Assembly (NCBI GenBank): GCA_027459365.1
Contig: DAIDIM010000213.1
Coordinates: forward strand, 1-11,142
DNA from: Chlamydiota bacterium
GTDB lineage: Bacteria > Chlamydiota > Chlamydiia > Chlamydiales > SM23-39
Direction: 5' to 3'
Length of the DNA stretch: 11,142 nt
The position numbers and the translations under genes were made by a program. Below the pieces are notes generated by a model. It saw nothing but the letters and a program-made list of their open reading frames with translations. It did not search any database and was not told where the DNA came from. This document shows positions 1-6,046 of the stretch, piece by piece. The stretch's first letter is position 1. Each line of letters starts with the position of its first letter.

Positions 1-1
1 A

Positions 2-547
2 TTTCAAGTGTTGCAAGCGACTACCACAACTCAGGTATTCGCAAAATATCCGAACAAATATTTTGTCGAAACAGGTACTTATCTAGGCTCGGGTGTCAAT
101 ATGGCGCTTGAGGCTGGATTTAATTGTATTCATTCGATTGAATTGTCCGTCCCATTATTTCAAGATTGTTGTCAGCAATTTGCATCCTATCCGAATGTAT
201 TTCTTTACCAAGGTGACTCTTCAAAAGTTCTTTCCCTTGTACTTGACCAGATCGATGAACCTGCAACATTTTGGTTAGATGGTCACTATTCAGAAGGAAA
301 CACAGCGAAAGGGGATCGATGGTCTCCAATTTTAAATGAACTTGAATGTATACACATGCATCCAATCAAAACACATACAATTCTCATTGACGACATCCGT
401 TTATGTGATACTCAGGAATTTGATTATGTGAGCTTGGATGAAATTATTGCTAAAATTTATGAGATCAATCCTTTCTATGAGATTAGATTCGAGAATGGGC
501 ATATTCCAAACGATGTGCTTGTTGCTAAAATTCCAAAGGATCGGTAA
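2..547 (+). CDS. SAM-dependent methyltransferase-like protein (5' end at window edge)
   Basis: Probable Rossmann-fold methyltransferase of unknown substrate. The frame is open to the window edge, so the true start may lie outside; a GTG at 8 is the first candidate inside and residues are numbered from it. Visible motifs are FVETGTYLGSG (19-29, a motif I-like glycine-rich loop after an acidic strand end), HSIELS (42-47, strand 2 acidic residue), FLYQGDSSKVL (65-75), TFWLDGHYS (87-95) and ILIDDIR (125-131). Together these follow the strand order of class I SAM enzymes, although the glycine loop is not a textbook GxGxG. No signal peptide is visible from GTG8, but the N-terminus is uncertain. Its TAA is followed directly by the ATG of the next gene (no gap), so it belongs to the plus-strand operon ending at 2876. 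The fold is fairly sure; the reaction is not. Confidence 0.75.
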   Translation, partial: FQVLQATTTTQVFAKYPNKYFVETGTYLGSGVNMALEAGFNCIHSIELSVPLFQDCCQQFASYPNVFLYQGDSSKVLSLVLDQIDEPATFWLDGHYSEGNTAKGDRWSPILNELECIHMHPIKTHTILIDDIRLCDTQEFDYVSLDEIIAKIYEINPFYEIRFENGHIPNDVLVAKIPKDR

Positions 548-1186
548 ATGCGCTTTTTTCTGATCAGTCTCTTGGTTATTTCCTGCTGGTCAATTGAGCC
601 TAAAATTTTTGTATTTGGCGATAGTCATTCCAAGGAATTCTCAGATATTCCCAATATTTCTATACATTATTTAGGTCCTATGACCATGCATCGTATTGGA
701 CGTGATCAGCTTGATGTACTTAACCTAAGCTCCCATGGCATAGATAAAGAAAGCATTGTGATCTTTGCTTTTGGTGAAATTGATGTTCGTTGTCATATAG
801 GAAAGCAACGCGATTTAATGAATCGTAATTTAGACGAGGTGATACTCACTCTTGTTGCTAATTATCTAGAAGCAATTTTAAAAATTCGATATTTGTATAA
901 TAATCCTTTATGCGTTGTATATGGCGTGACGCCGCCAACTGATATTGTAAATAACTCTGAGTATCCAAGATATGGATTGTTAGAAGATCGTATTGCTATT
1001 ACAAAAAAATTAAATGATCTACTTCAGTCGCAATGCAAGATTTATGGAATCGAATTTTTAGATGTATATGCTGATTTTTCCGACGAACAAGGAGCATTAA
1101 TTAAAGAGTTAAGTGATGATAACGTACATATAAATAATGTATTCAATGCTCCTATAAGAAACTACATCGAAAAGCTAATAAGGTAG
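548..1186 (+). CDS. Exported SGNH/GDSL-type hydrolase-like protein
   Basis: The 212-residue protein begins with a hydrophobic signal-like segment (MRFFLISLLVISCWS) and then carries SGNH-superfamily blocks. FVFGDSHS (21-28) holds the candidate nucleophile Ser26. FGEIDVR (75-81) sits where block III (GxND) is expected. DDNVH (190-194) gives Asp191 and His194 for the DxxH block V. SGNH enzymes hydrolyse esters, including O-acetyl groups on glycans, which would suit the neighbouring glycosyltransferases and methyltransferases. The GDSH/FGEIDVR variant deviates from canonical lipases, so a non-lipase role such as glycan O-deacylation is my inference. Its ATG immediately follows the upstream stop codon and it ends 8 bp before the next start, so it is almost certainly co-transcribed and translationally coupled. 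Confidence 0.75.
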   Translation: MRFFLISLLVISCWSIEPKIFVFGDSHSKEFSDIPNISIHYLGPMTMHRIGRDQLDVLNLSSHGIDKESIVIFAFGEIDVRCHIGKQRDLMNRNLDEVILTLVANYLEAILKIRYLYNNPLCVVYGVTPPTDIVNNSEYPRYGLLEDRIAITKKLNDLLQSQCKIYGIEFLDVYADFSDEQGALIKELSDDNVHINNVFNAPIRNYIEKLIR

Positions 1187-1194
1187 AAAGTCTC

Positions 1195-2085
1195 TTGTAC
1201 AAGAACTCTTTATTCAAAAAAATTGCAGTCCTTTTACTCTCTTTGGACATGACCCTGTTTGCTCATGAAGTAGACATCATCGTTTTTTCTTACGATCGCC
1301 CTCTACAGCTCTATGCTTTTTTGGAATCATTGTATGGTCATTCTTCACATATTCGCCAAACGGCGGTACTTTATCGCACAAGTACCCAAGAATATCAAAC
1401 AGCTTACAAAAAGCTCTTCGAGATTTTCCCTCAAGTCCGTTTTATTGAACAACACAATCCCCCTCACGATTTCAAACCTCTTCTCATTGAAGAGTTGTTT
1501 CAGGCTGAATCTTCGAAGCATATTGCTTTTGCAGTTGATGATCTGATCATTACCGGAGAAATTAACTTTCATGAGTGCATTGAAGCATTAGAAAGCTTTG
1601 GCGCATATGGATTTTATTTAAGATTAGGTCGGAATATTGATGATTGTTGGTCATCGAATCATTATGAGGGTACTCCTCCTCTAAAAAAAATGGGTGAGCG
1701 GATTGATTCTTGGATCTTTGAAACGGGACAGGGAAACTGGGCTTACCCGAACACCGTTGACATGACAATTTATAGAAAAAAAGATATTGAAACTCACTTC
1801 AAAAATAACGATTTCTTCCATCCTAATTCATTAGAAGATCATTTTGGAATCGCAAATCTTGCGCTCATGGGACTTTGTTATGAAACTTCCAAAGTCGTCA
1901 ATATTCCGCTTAATATTATCAGCGAAACAACAGAAACAAGGCATCTGAATCTTTCTACAAGAGAATTACTCGATTTATTTAACACTGGATTAAAAATCGA
2001 TATTATCCCATTATTTCAATACAAAAACAGGTCTGCTCACTTGTTTGCGTATACTCCAACGTTTGTTCCCAGAAACCCTCAATAA
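1195..2085 (+). CDS. Exported GT-A-like glycosyltransferase
   Basis: The 296-residue protein resembles GT-A glycosyltransferases. IIVFSYDRPLQLYAFLESL (28-46) is the usual first strand plus helix seen in GT2-like enzymes. AFAVDD (111-116) is a good candidate for the DxD-type metal/nucleotide-sugar site (Asp115/Asp116). SLEDHFG (212-218) may supply the acidic acceptor-site residue. The best start is TTG at 1195, because only this start keeps a complete signal peptide (Lys-rich n-region, AVLLLSL core, LFAHE cleavage-like end); the next ATG, at 1249, would cut through it. The gap to the upstream gene is 8 bp, and the downstream gene starts 5 bp after the stop. Sugar and acceptor are unknown. Confidence 0.75.
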   Translation: MYKNSLFKKIAVLLLSLDMTLFAHEVDIIVFSYDRPLQLYAFLESLYGHSSHIRQTAVLYRTSTQEYQTAYKKLFEIFPQVRFIEQHNPPHDFKPLLIEELFQAESSKHIAFAVDDLIITGEINFHECIEALESFGAYGFYLRLGRNIDDCWSSNHYEGTPPLKKMGERIDSWIFETGQGNWAYPNTVDMTIYRKKDIETHFKNNDFFHPNSLEDHFGIANLALMGLCYETSKVVNIPLNIISETTETRHLNLSTRELLDLFNTGLKIDIIPLFQYKNRSAHLFAYTPTFVPRNPQ

Positions 2086-2090
2086 AGATT

Positions 2091-2876
2091 ATGAATTGGA
2101 ATATTTTTACACAATTTATCAGACAAAATAATAGATCCTTTTTCAAGATTTTTCGATATGTAAACACGTGTCTTTTCACTTATTTTACATCACATGTTTT
2201 CGGAAACTCATACGATGAATATATGCATTTGGACAAAATCGCCTTATCAACAGGAACAGACAAAGCATCGAATATGCATAACTATACACAAGTCTATGCG
2301 CGCTATTTTGCGCCTTTAAAAAACAAACCGATTAAGTTACTAGAAATTGGAATCGGAGGAGGTCATTCTGTAAAACTTTGGGAAGAATACTTTCCCCATG
2401 GAGACCTTTATTTTATTGATCATATATCTCTACCCAATCATTCACAAAGATCACAGTACCATGTTCTCGACCAAGCAAGCGTAAATGATCTACATGCTTT
2501 TATTTTAACTGTTGGAGGAAATTTTGACATCATCATCGATGATGGCGGACATAGGATGAATCAGCAAATCACCAGTTTTAATACCTTATTCAAATATCTT
2601 AAGAGCGGAGGCTTGTATATTATTGAAGATTTGCATACTTCCTATTGGAAAAATTTTGGAGGCAAAGGAGATATGTCTAATCCTCTAGCGGGAGAAGGAA
2701 CAACGGTTGAATTCTTAAAGGATCGAGTCGAAGATCTAAATTATACTAGCGGAGCAACAGGATATGCCGATTGGGGAAAAATCCCTGAAAGTCTGATAGA
2801 AAATTTAAACGAATTTGCTTCATCCATTTTCTCAATTCACTTCTATAAAAGCTTATGCATTATTGAGAAAAGATAA
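2091..2876 (+). CDS. MycE-like class I SAM methyltransferase
   Basis: The 261-residue protein has the layout of the MycE/cephalosporin-hydroxylase-like methyltransferase group, which O-methylates sugars in a metal-dependent way. STGTDKASNMHNYTQVYARYF-like sequence (53-73) is the GTDK...HNYTxxY element before the core. LLEIGIGGGHS (83-93) is motif I. YFID (107-110) ends strand 2. DIIIDDGGH (146-154) and YIIEDLHTSYW (176-186) hold the acidic residues (Asp151, Glu179, Asp180) that bind metal in MycE-type enzymes. Residues 17-38 are moderately hydrophobic and could be an atypical signal sequence; this is weaker than in the neighbours. It is the last gene of the first plus-strand run and is followed by MITE copy 1. 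The family assignment rests on remembered motifs. Confidence 0.8.
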   Translation: MNWNIFTQFIRQNNRSFFKIFRYVNTCLFTYFTSHVFGNSYDEYMHLDKIALSTGTDKASNMHNYTQVYARYFAPLKNKPIKLLEIGIGGGHSVKLWEEYFPHGDLYFIDHISLPNHSQRSQYHVLDQASVNDLHAFILTVGGNFDIIIDDGGHRMNQQITSFNTLFKYLKSGGLYIIEDLHTSYWKNFGGKGDMSNPLAGEGTTVEFLKDRVEDLNYTSGATGYADWGKIPESLIENLNEFASSIFSIHFYKSLCIIEKR

Positions 2877-2930
2877 ATCAGTTTAAACATCGAGTTAAAC
2901 GATATGATTAAACGCATTTTGGGTTGTAAT

Positions 2931-3095
2931 CTCGACTTATGTCATTTTTTGAAAGGCAGATCCGAAGGAGGAGGCCGATGATTTTATTATTTTTTTTCGA
3001 GTTAATAGCAGCAACGTCCCTATTGACGAGTAAAAAATAATAAAAGCGCGGACGCTCTCACCGCAGATGCCATCAAAAAAATGACATAACTCGAG
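2931..3095 (-). mobile_element. Palindromic MITE, copy 1
   Basis: This 165-bp element has terminal inverted repeats (left CTCGACTTATGTCATTTTTT; the right end reads CTCGAGTTATGTCATTTTTT on the minus strand). It is flanked by a perfect 5-bp direct repeat, GTAAT, at 2926-2930 and 3096-3100, so it has moved as a unit. The two halves pair almost along their full length around an 11-nt loop near 3008-3018, giving one long hairpin. Strand is set so that the stop-free 55-codon frame of copy 3 is sense. Copy 1 lacks one A in the central A-run relative to copies 2 and 3 and is therefore 165 bp. It lies between two convergent genes (stops at 2876 and 3115), where such a hairpin could act as a two-way terminator. 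It encodes no transposase. Confidence 0.9.
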
Positions 3096-3114
3096 GTAAT
3101 GAAAAACAAAATAT

Positions 3115-4089
3115 TTAATGCTTAAGATGATAAAAAAAATACCCTTCCTCTTTTCTTTGATCAATCAGTTCTGTGCTATCATCTCTGCCATTTTCGGCAC
3201 CCATTAGAATGCCATAAGGATAAAGTTTCCACGATTGATACTCGGGGTTGCCTAAAATCGCCGTAAGGACAAATTCTTCAGGATAACAGGAAAGAAAGGG
3301 GGTTCCAAGCTCTACAAGATCATAGTATTGTCGAATGAGTTTTTTAGCTTTTTCTGTATTCATTTTCAAACCAAAAACTCTTGTGCAAACATATGGCACA
3401 CTCAATACATCAGTTCCCGTTGCATTTTTTAAGATCTCATGCGTTGCAGGGAGGATGTACCTCCATGCCCAAGGAAATGTTTGCCATCCCATCAGAAAGG
3501 AGCCTGAAGATTCAATCCAATCAAAAAGTGGACTCGAATCTCTCAAAGGCAAACAGGCTGCATCAATCCATATGACTTTATTAAAGCCCCGATAATATGC
3601 CTCCAACATCATAAAGATTTTAAAACAATAGGGAACCGCAACATATCGAACCTCTCTTCCAGTAGGATTCGGAAAGCCTCCTGCAAAATATAAAAAGTTT
3701 CCATTAAAACCTGTTTCCTGAAGTCTTTTGATCATCGATTCGATCAAAGAAAAACGATTTCCATCGTATGGAACACAACAGGTAAAACAACAATCCCCAC
3801 CTTGACCAATTTTTACGAGTTTTTTTATCGGTAAAAGATTCTTTTCCTCATCAATCAATACTTGTTGCGTATTCCGGGAACACCGAGACAAAAAATCTTC
3901 ATAAGTGCTGTATCCTTGATAGGGGGGATAAAGATCGCAAAGAACAAAATTGATATCAATTGCCCTAAGCTGTTTTTGAATGGTGATATAATCTTGATAA
4001 TCGAGAATCTTTTTAGGTAGAAAATCAATAGCAAATGGGTTTGCAAAAATATGAACAGATAGAACAAAGCCAATAAACCATTTTCTCAT
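3115..4089 (-). CDS. Exported probable glycosyltransferase (GT-A-like)
   Basis: The 324-residue protein starts with a clear Sec signal peptide (MRKWFIGFVLSVHIFANPFA). The mature part contains FTCCVPYDGNR (102-112), FLYFAGGFPNPTGREVRY (132-149) and VIWIDAACLPLRD (172-184). The last resembles the 'WLDADALVLR' strand that carries the DxD motif in several GT-A families, here reduced to Asp176-Ala-Ala. A cysteine cluster, DCCFTCC (99-105), is unusual for a cytoplasmic enzyme and fits an exported, possibly disulfide-bonded protein. ATG 4087-4089 is preferred because it begins the signal peptide. It is the only minus-strand gene among the first seven and is flanked by MITE copies 1 and 2 in the same orientation. 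Copy 2 begins 33 bp upstream of its start. Glycosyltransferase function is an inference from weak motifs. Confidence 0.6.
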   Translation of the reverse strand: MRKWFIGFVLSVHIFANPFAIDFLPKKILDYQDYITIQKQLRAIDINFVLCDLYPPYQGYSTYEDFLSRCSRNTQQVLIDEEKNLLPIKKLVKIGQGGDCCFTCCVPYDGNRFSLIESMIKRLQETGFNGNFLYFAGGFPNPTGREVRYVAVPYCFKIFMMLEAYYRGFNKVIWIDAACLPLRDSSPLFDWIESSGSFLMGWQTFPWAWRYILPATHEILKNATGTDVLSVPYVCTRVFGLKMNTEKAKKLIRQYYDLVELGTPFLSCYPEEFVLTAILGNPEYQSWKLYPYGILMGAENGRDDSTELIDQRKEEGYFFYHLKH

Positions 4090-4122
4090 TTAAACCCAAA
4101 ACGACTTAAAAAAAATGATTAT

Positions 4123-4288
4123 CTCGACTTTGTAAATTTTTTGAAAGGCAGATCCGAGGGAGGCGTCTGATGATTTTATTATTTTTTTGCGAGTTAATAG
4201 CAGCAACGTCCCTATTGACGAGTAAAAAAATAATAAAAGCGCGGACGCCCTCTCCGGAGATGCCATCAAAAAATGTACATAAGTCGAG
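4123..4288 (-). mobile_element. Palindromic MITE, copy 2
   Basis: This 166-bp element has the same sequence and orientation as copy 1 and is bounded by a perfect 5-bp direct repeat, ATTAT (4118-4122 and 4289-4293). Its outermost left end has drifted (CTCGACTTTGTAAATTTTTT) and its right end carries one extra base in the TGTACAT stretch, while the interior is nearly identical to copy 3 read backwards. On the minus strand it is open in one frame throughout, as copy 3 is on the plus strand. It fills most of the 283-bp space between the divergent genes starting at 4089 and 4373, so it must affect or replace part of their promoter region. Only 99 bp separate it from the inverted copy 3. Confidence 0.92.
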
Positions 4289-4372
4289 ATTATAGTTTAT
4301 AGCCAATAAAAGATCATGAGCTATATGATCAAGAGACGATTGTAGCTTTTTTTATAAAGCAAGAGACAAAAT
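4289..4372 (+). promoter_or_regulatory. Spacer between MITE copies; possible promoter for the 4373 gene
   Basis: This 84-bp AT-rich stretch is the only unique sequence immediately upstream of the gene at 4373. It contains TATGAT at 4324-4329, five of six matches to a sigma-70 -10 box and 43 bp before the ATG. I see no good -35 hexamer 17 bp upstream (AGCCAA at 4301-4306). The octamer CAAGAGAC occurs twice (around 4330-4337 and 4360-4367); its meaning is unknown. No strong Shine-Dalgarno sequence precedes the ATG. The promoter call is weak and rests mainly on position. Confidence 0.25.
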
Positions 4373-6028
4373 ATGAACTGGCTTAACCTCGACTTATGTC
4401 ATTTTTTGATGGCATCTTCCGGTGAGAGCGTCCGCTCTTTTATTATTTTTTTACTCGTCAATAGGGACGTTGCTGCTATTAACTCGCAAAAAAATAATAA
4501 AATCATCAGACGCCTCCCTCGGATCTGCCTTTCAAAAAATGACATAAGTCGAGTTAACATATTTACATTTGTATTTGCATCGCTATTTATAAAAATTTTT
4601 GCATTCAATTTTCACACTTCCGAAGAAACTTTGAAAAAAATTACAGAGATTATCTCTAAAAAAGAAAAAGGAGTTTATCTCCGCTTTGGAGACGGAGATG
4701 TTTTATTGGCGAACGGTCAAGATGACAGTTATCAAAAAAACAATTTTTGCCTAAAACATGAGATGAGAGAAGCCTTTGCGCTCAACGGGCCGAATGTTCT
4801 GAAATGTCTTCCATTAGGATGTACGGAGTACGGAGGCTTGGAAGAGGGAATGTTTGAAGGGAATCACGCAGCTCCTTTTGAATGGTGTGCCAATATTGTG
4901 AGCTTGGCGGCTCCCCTATGGAATGGAGAAATGAAAGATGTGTACTCAATGACGGCGCTGGCTCACACTGCGACAAATCACGCAAGCTTTTGTCTTCATT
5001 TTCTGAAATTTCTTAAAGAATCTTCTTGCACATTGTTTGTAGGAAATGCCGAAATCCCCCCCTTCATAGTAGAGCTTTTATTTGGACACGAATGTCAATG
5101 TGTTCTCGCTCCTCCGAGAAATTCTTACACAGAAATAGATCGTATAGAACAAGAATGTTTAGCTAAAGTTGCCAATGTAAAAGGATATAAAATTATCATA
5201 ACCTCTATGGGATGCTCTGGAAGAGCCTTGCAAAAAAGACTATGGAATCGGCTAGATGATGTATTCTTATTTGACTTTGGGAGCTTAATGGATGCCCTCT
5301 GTGGATGGAACACAAGACAATGGATTGAGTTAGTCCACTTTAATTCCCAAGAGTTTATTCATCTTCTTGAAAAAGAATTGCGCGATTGTTCATCCAATTT
5401 AAAAGGTCAAATTCGGATTATTTGTACTTCAGCGATCATTCCAGAGCATTATGAGATGAGAAGAGAAGAATATACCCGCTCGTTGCAGCGACTAAAAAAC
5501 TATCCTTATGAATTATATGTTTTTGAAGCTTGTCATCGATCCTCTCCCCCTTTTTTAGAGAAATTAACACCTCATGTTTTTTATTCAAATGTAAACAATC
5601 CTTCTTTACGGAATAAGGGAGTAAACGAAGCTGCTTCTCTTATAGAAGGTTTTAAATATTATCGTTTTAACGATGAAGATATGATTGTTAAATTGACAGG
5701 CAGGTACCATTTATTTAATGATCATTTTTTAAAAATCATTGAGAGCCACCCAGAAGGAGATGTCTTTGTCAAAGGGGATAAAAATCATCTAAGATCTCAT
5801 GAAAAAATATTTTCGGGTTGTTTTGCGATGAGACATCGCTTTTTTAAGCAAATGTTGGCAGAGATGGATCTTGTAAAAATGGAAAAAGAGATGATTGATA
5901 TTGAAAAGGAAATCGCCCATTTTATACAACAACTTGAAGATCAAGGCGCACATGTCGTGTATGTAGATAAGTTAGGAGTTGCAGCCAACATTGGAAATGC
6001 TTGCCCTCCTGTCGTCACTTATTGGTAA
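4373..6028 (+). CDS. Two-domain glycosyltransferase (GT-D plus GT-A-like) with MITE-encoded N-terminus
   Basis: The 551-residue protein has a first domain (about 81-345) with VYLRFGDGD (101-109), the signature of GT-D/DUF1792 glycosyltransferases, whose DxE-type acidic motif binds the metal/nucleotide sugar; here it reads GDGD. The second domain (about 346-551) has IRIICTSAII (347-356), the NKGVNEA segment (414-420) and MIVKLTGRY (437-445), a pattern seen in other GT-A-like sugar transferases. It may thus add two sugars in succession. Residues 6-62 come from MITE copy 3 plus its target duplication. Removing them restores MNWLN followed directly by IFTFVFASLFIKIFA, a signal-like N-terminus as in the neighbours. 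Translation may start at ATG 4373 or at ATG 4409 inside the element; no other ATG occurs before codon 131. The next gene starts 18 bp after its stop. Confidence 0.8.
   Translation: MNWLNLDLCHFLMASSGESVRSFIIFLLVNRDVAAINSQKNNKIIRRLPRICLSKNDISRVNIFTFVFASLFIKIFAFNFHTSEETLKKITEIISKKEKGVYLRFGDGDVLLANGQDDSYQKNNFCLKHEMREAFALNGPNVLKCLPLGCTEYGGLEEGMFEGNHAAPFEWCANIVSLAAPLWNGEMKDVYSMTALAHTATNHASFCLHFLKFLKESSCTLFVGNAEIPPFIVELLFGHECQCVLAPPRNSYTEIDRIEQECLAKVANVKGYKIIITSMGCSGRALQKRLWNRLDDVFLFDFGSLMDALCGWNTRQWIELVHFNSQEFIHLLEKELRDCSSNLKGQIRIICTSAIIPEHYEMRREEYTRSLQRLKNYPYELYVFEACHRSSPPFLEKLTPHVFYSNVNNPSLRNKGVNEAASLIEGFKYYRFNDEDMIVKLTGRYHLFNDHFLKIIESHPEGDVFVKGDKNHLRSHEKIFSGCFAMRHRFFKQMLAEMDLVKMEKEMIDIEKEIAHFIQQLEDQGAHVVYVDKLGVAANIGNACPPVVTYW
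4388..4553 (+). mobile_element. Palindromic MITE, copy 3, inserted in frame in a gene
   Basis: This 166-bp element is inverted relative to copies 1 and 2. Its ends are CTCGAC...GTCGAG and it has a perfect 5-bp duplication, TTAAC, at 4383-4387 and 4554-4558. It lies five codons into the glycosyltransferase gene starting at 4373. Element plus duplication is 171 bp, or 57 codons, and the frame entered has no stop, so the host gene remains open. The other two sense frames and the antisense frames hit stops within the element or shortly after it begins. The T-run near 4402-4407 is one base shorter than in copy 1, and one extra T occurs near 4417, so the frame is locally shifted and then restored. 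Confidence 0.95.
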
Positions 6029-6046
6029 TGTTTATTACAGGGTATT

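Noticed and set aside
2883..2913. Three TTAAAC repeats at 2883, 2895 and 2908, spaced 12-13 bp
   Set aside because: Short, AT-rich and downstream of a stop codon; spacing is not strict and nothing links it to a known binding site, so chance is likely.
2937..3164. Open frame of 75 codons on the minus strand
   Set aside because: It consists of MITE copy 1 sequence read through, plus the shadow of the 3' end of the adjacent gene; no ribosome site and no conservation beyond the repeat.
4106..4306. Open frame of 66 codons on the minus strand
   Set aside because: It is almost wholly MITE copy 2 in its stop-free frame; the same peptide appears wherever the repeat is, so it is a property of the element rather than a gene.
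2931..4553. Inversion of the 3115-4089 gene by recombination between inverted MITE copies 1 and 3 (or 2 and 3)
   Set aside because: Each copy still has its own matching 5-bp duplication on both sides (GTAAT, ATTAT, TTAAC). Recombination between inverted copies would have exchanged the inner duplications, so no such inversion has occurred since insertion.
2931..4553. CRISPR array or tandem repeat
   Set aside because: The repeats are long, differ in orientation, are irregularly spaced and each has its own target duplication, which is transposition and not an array.
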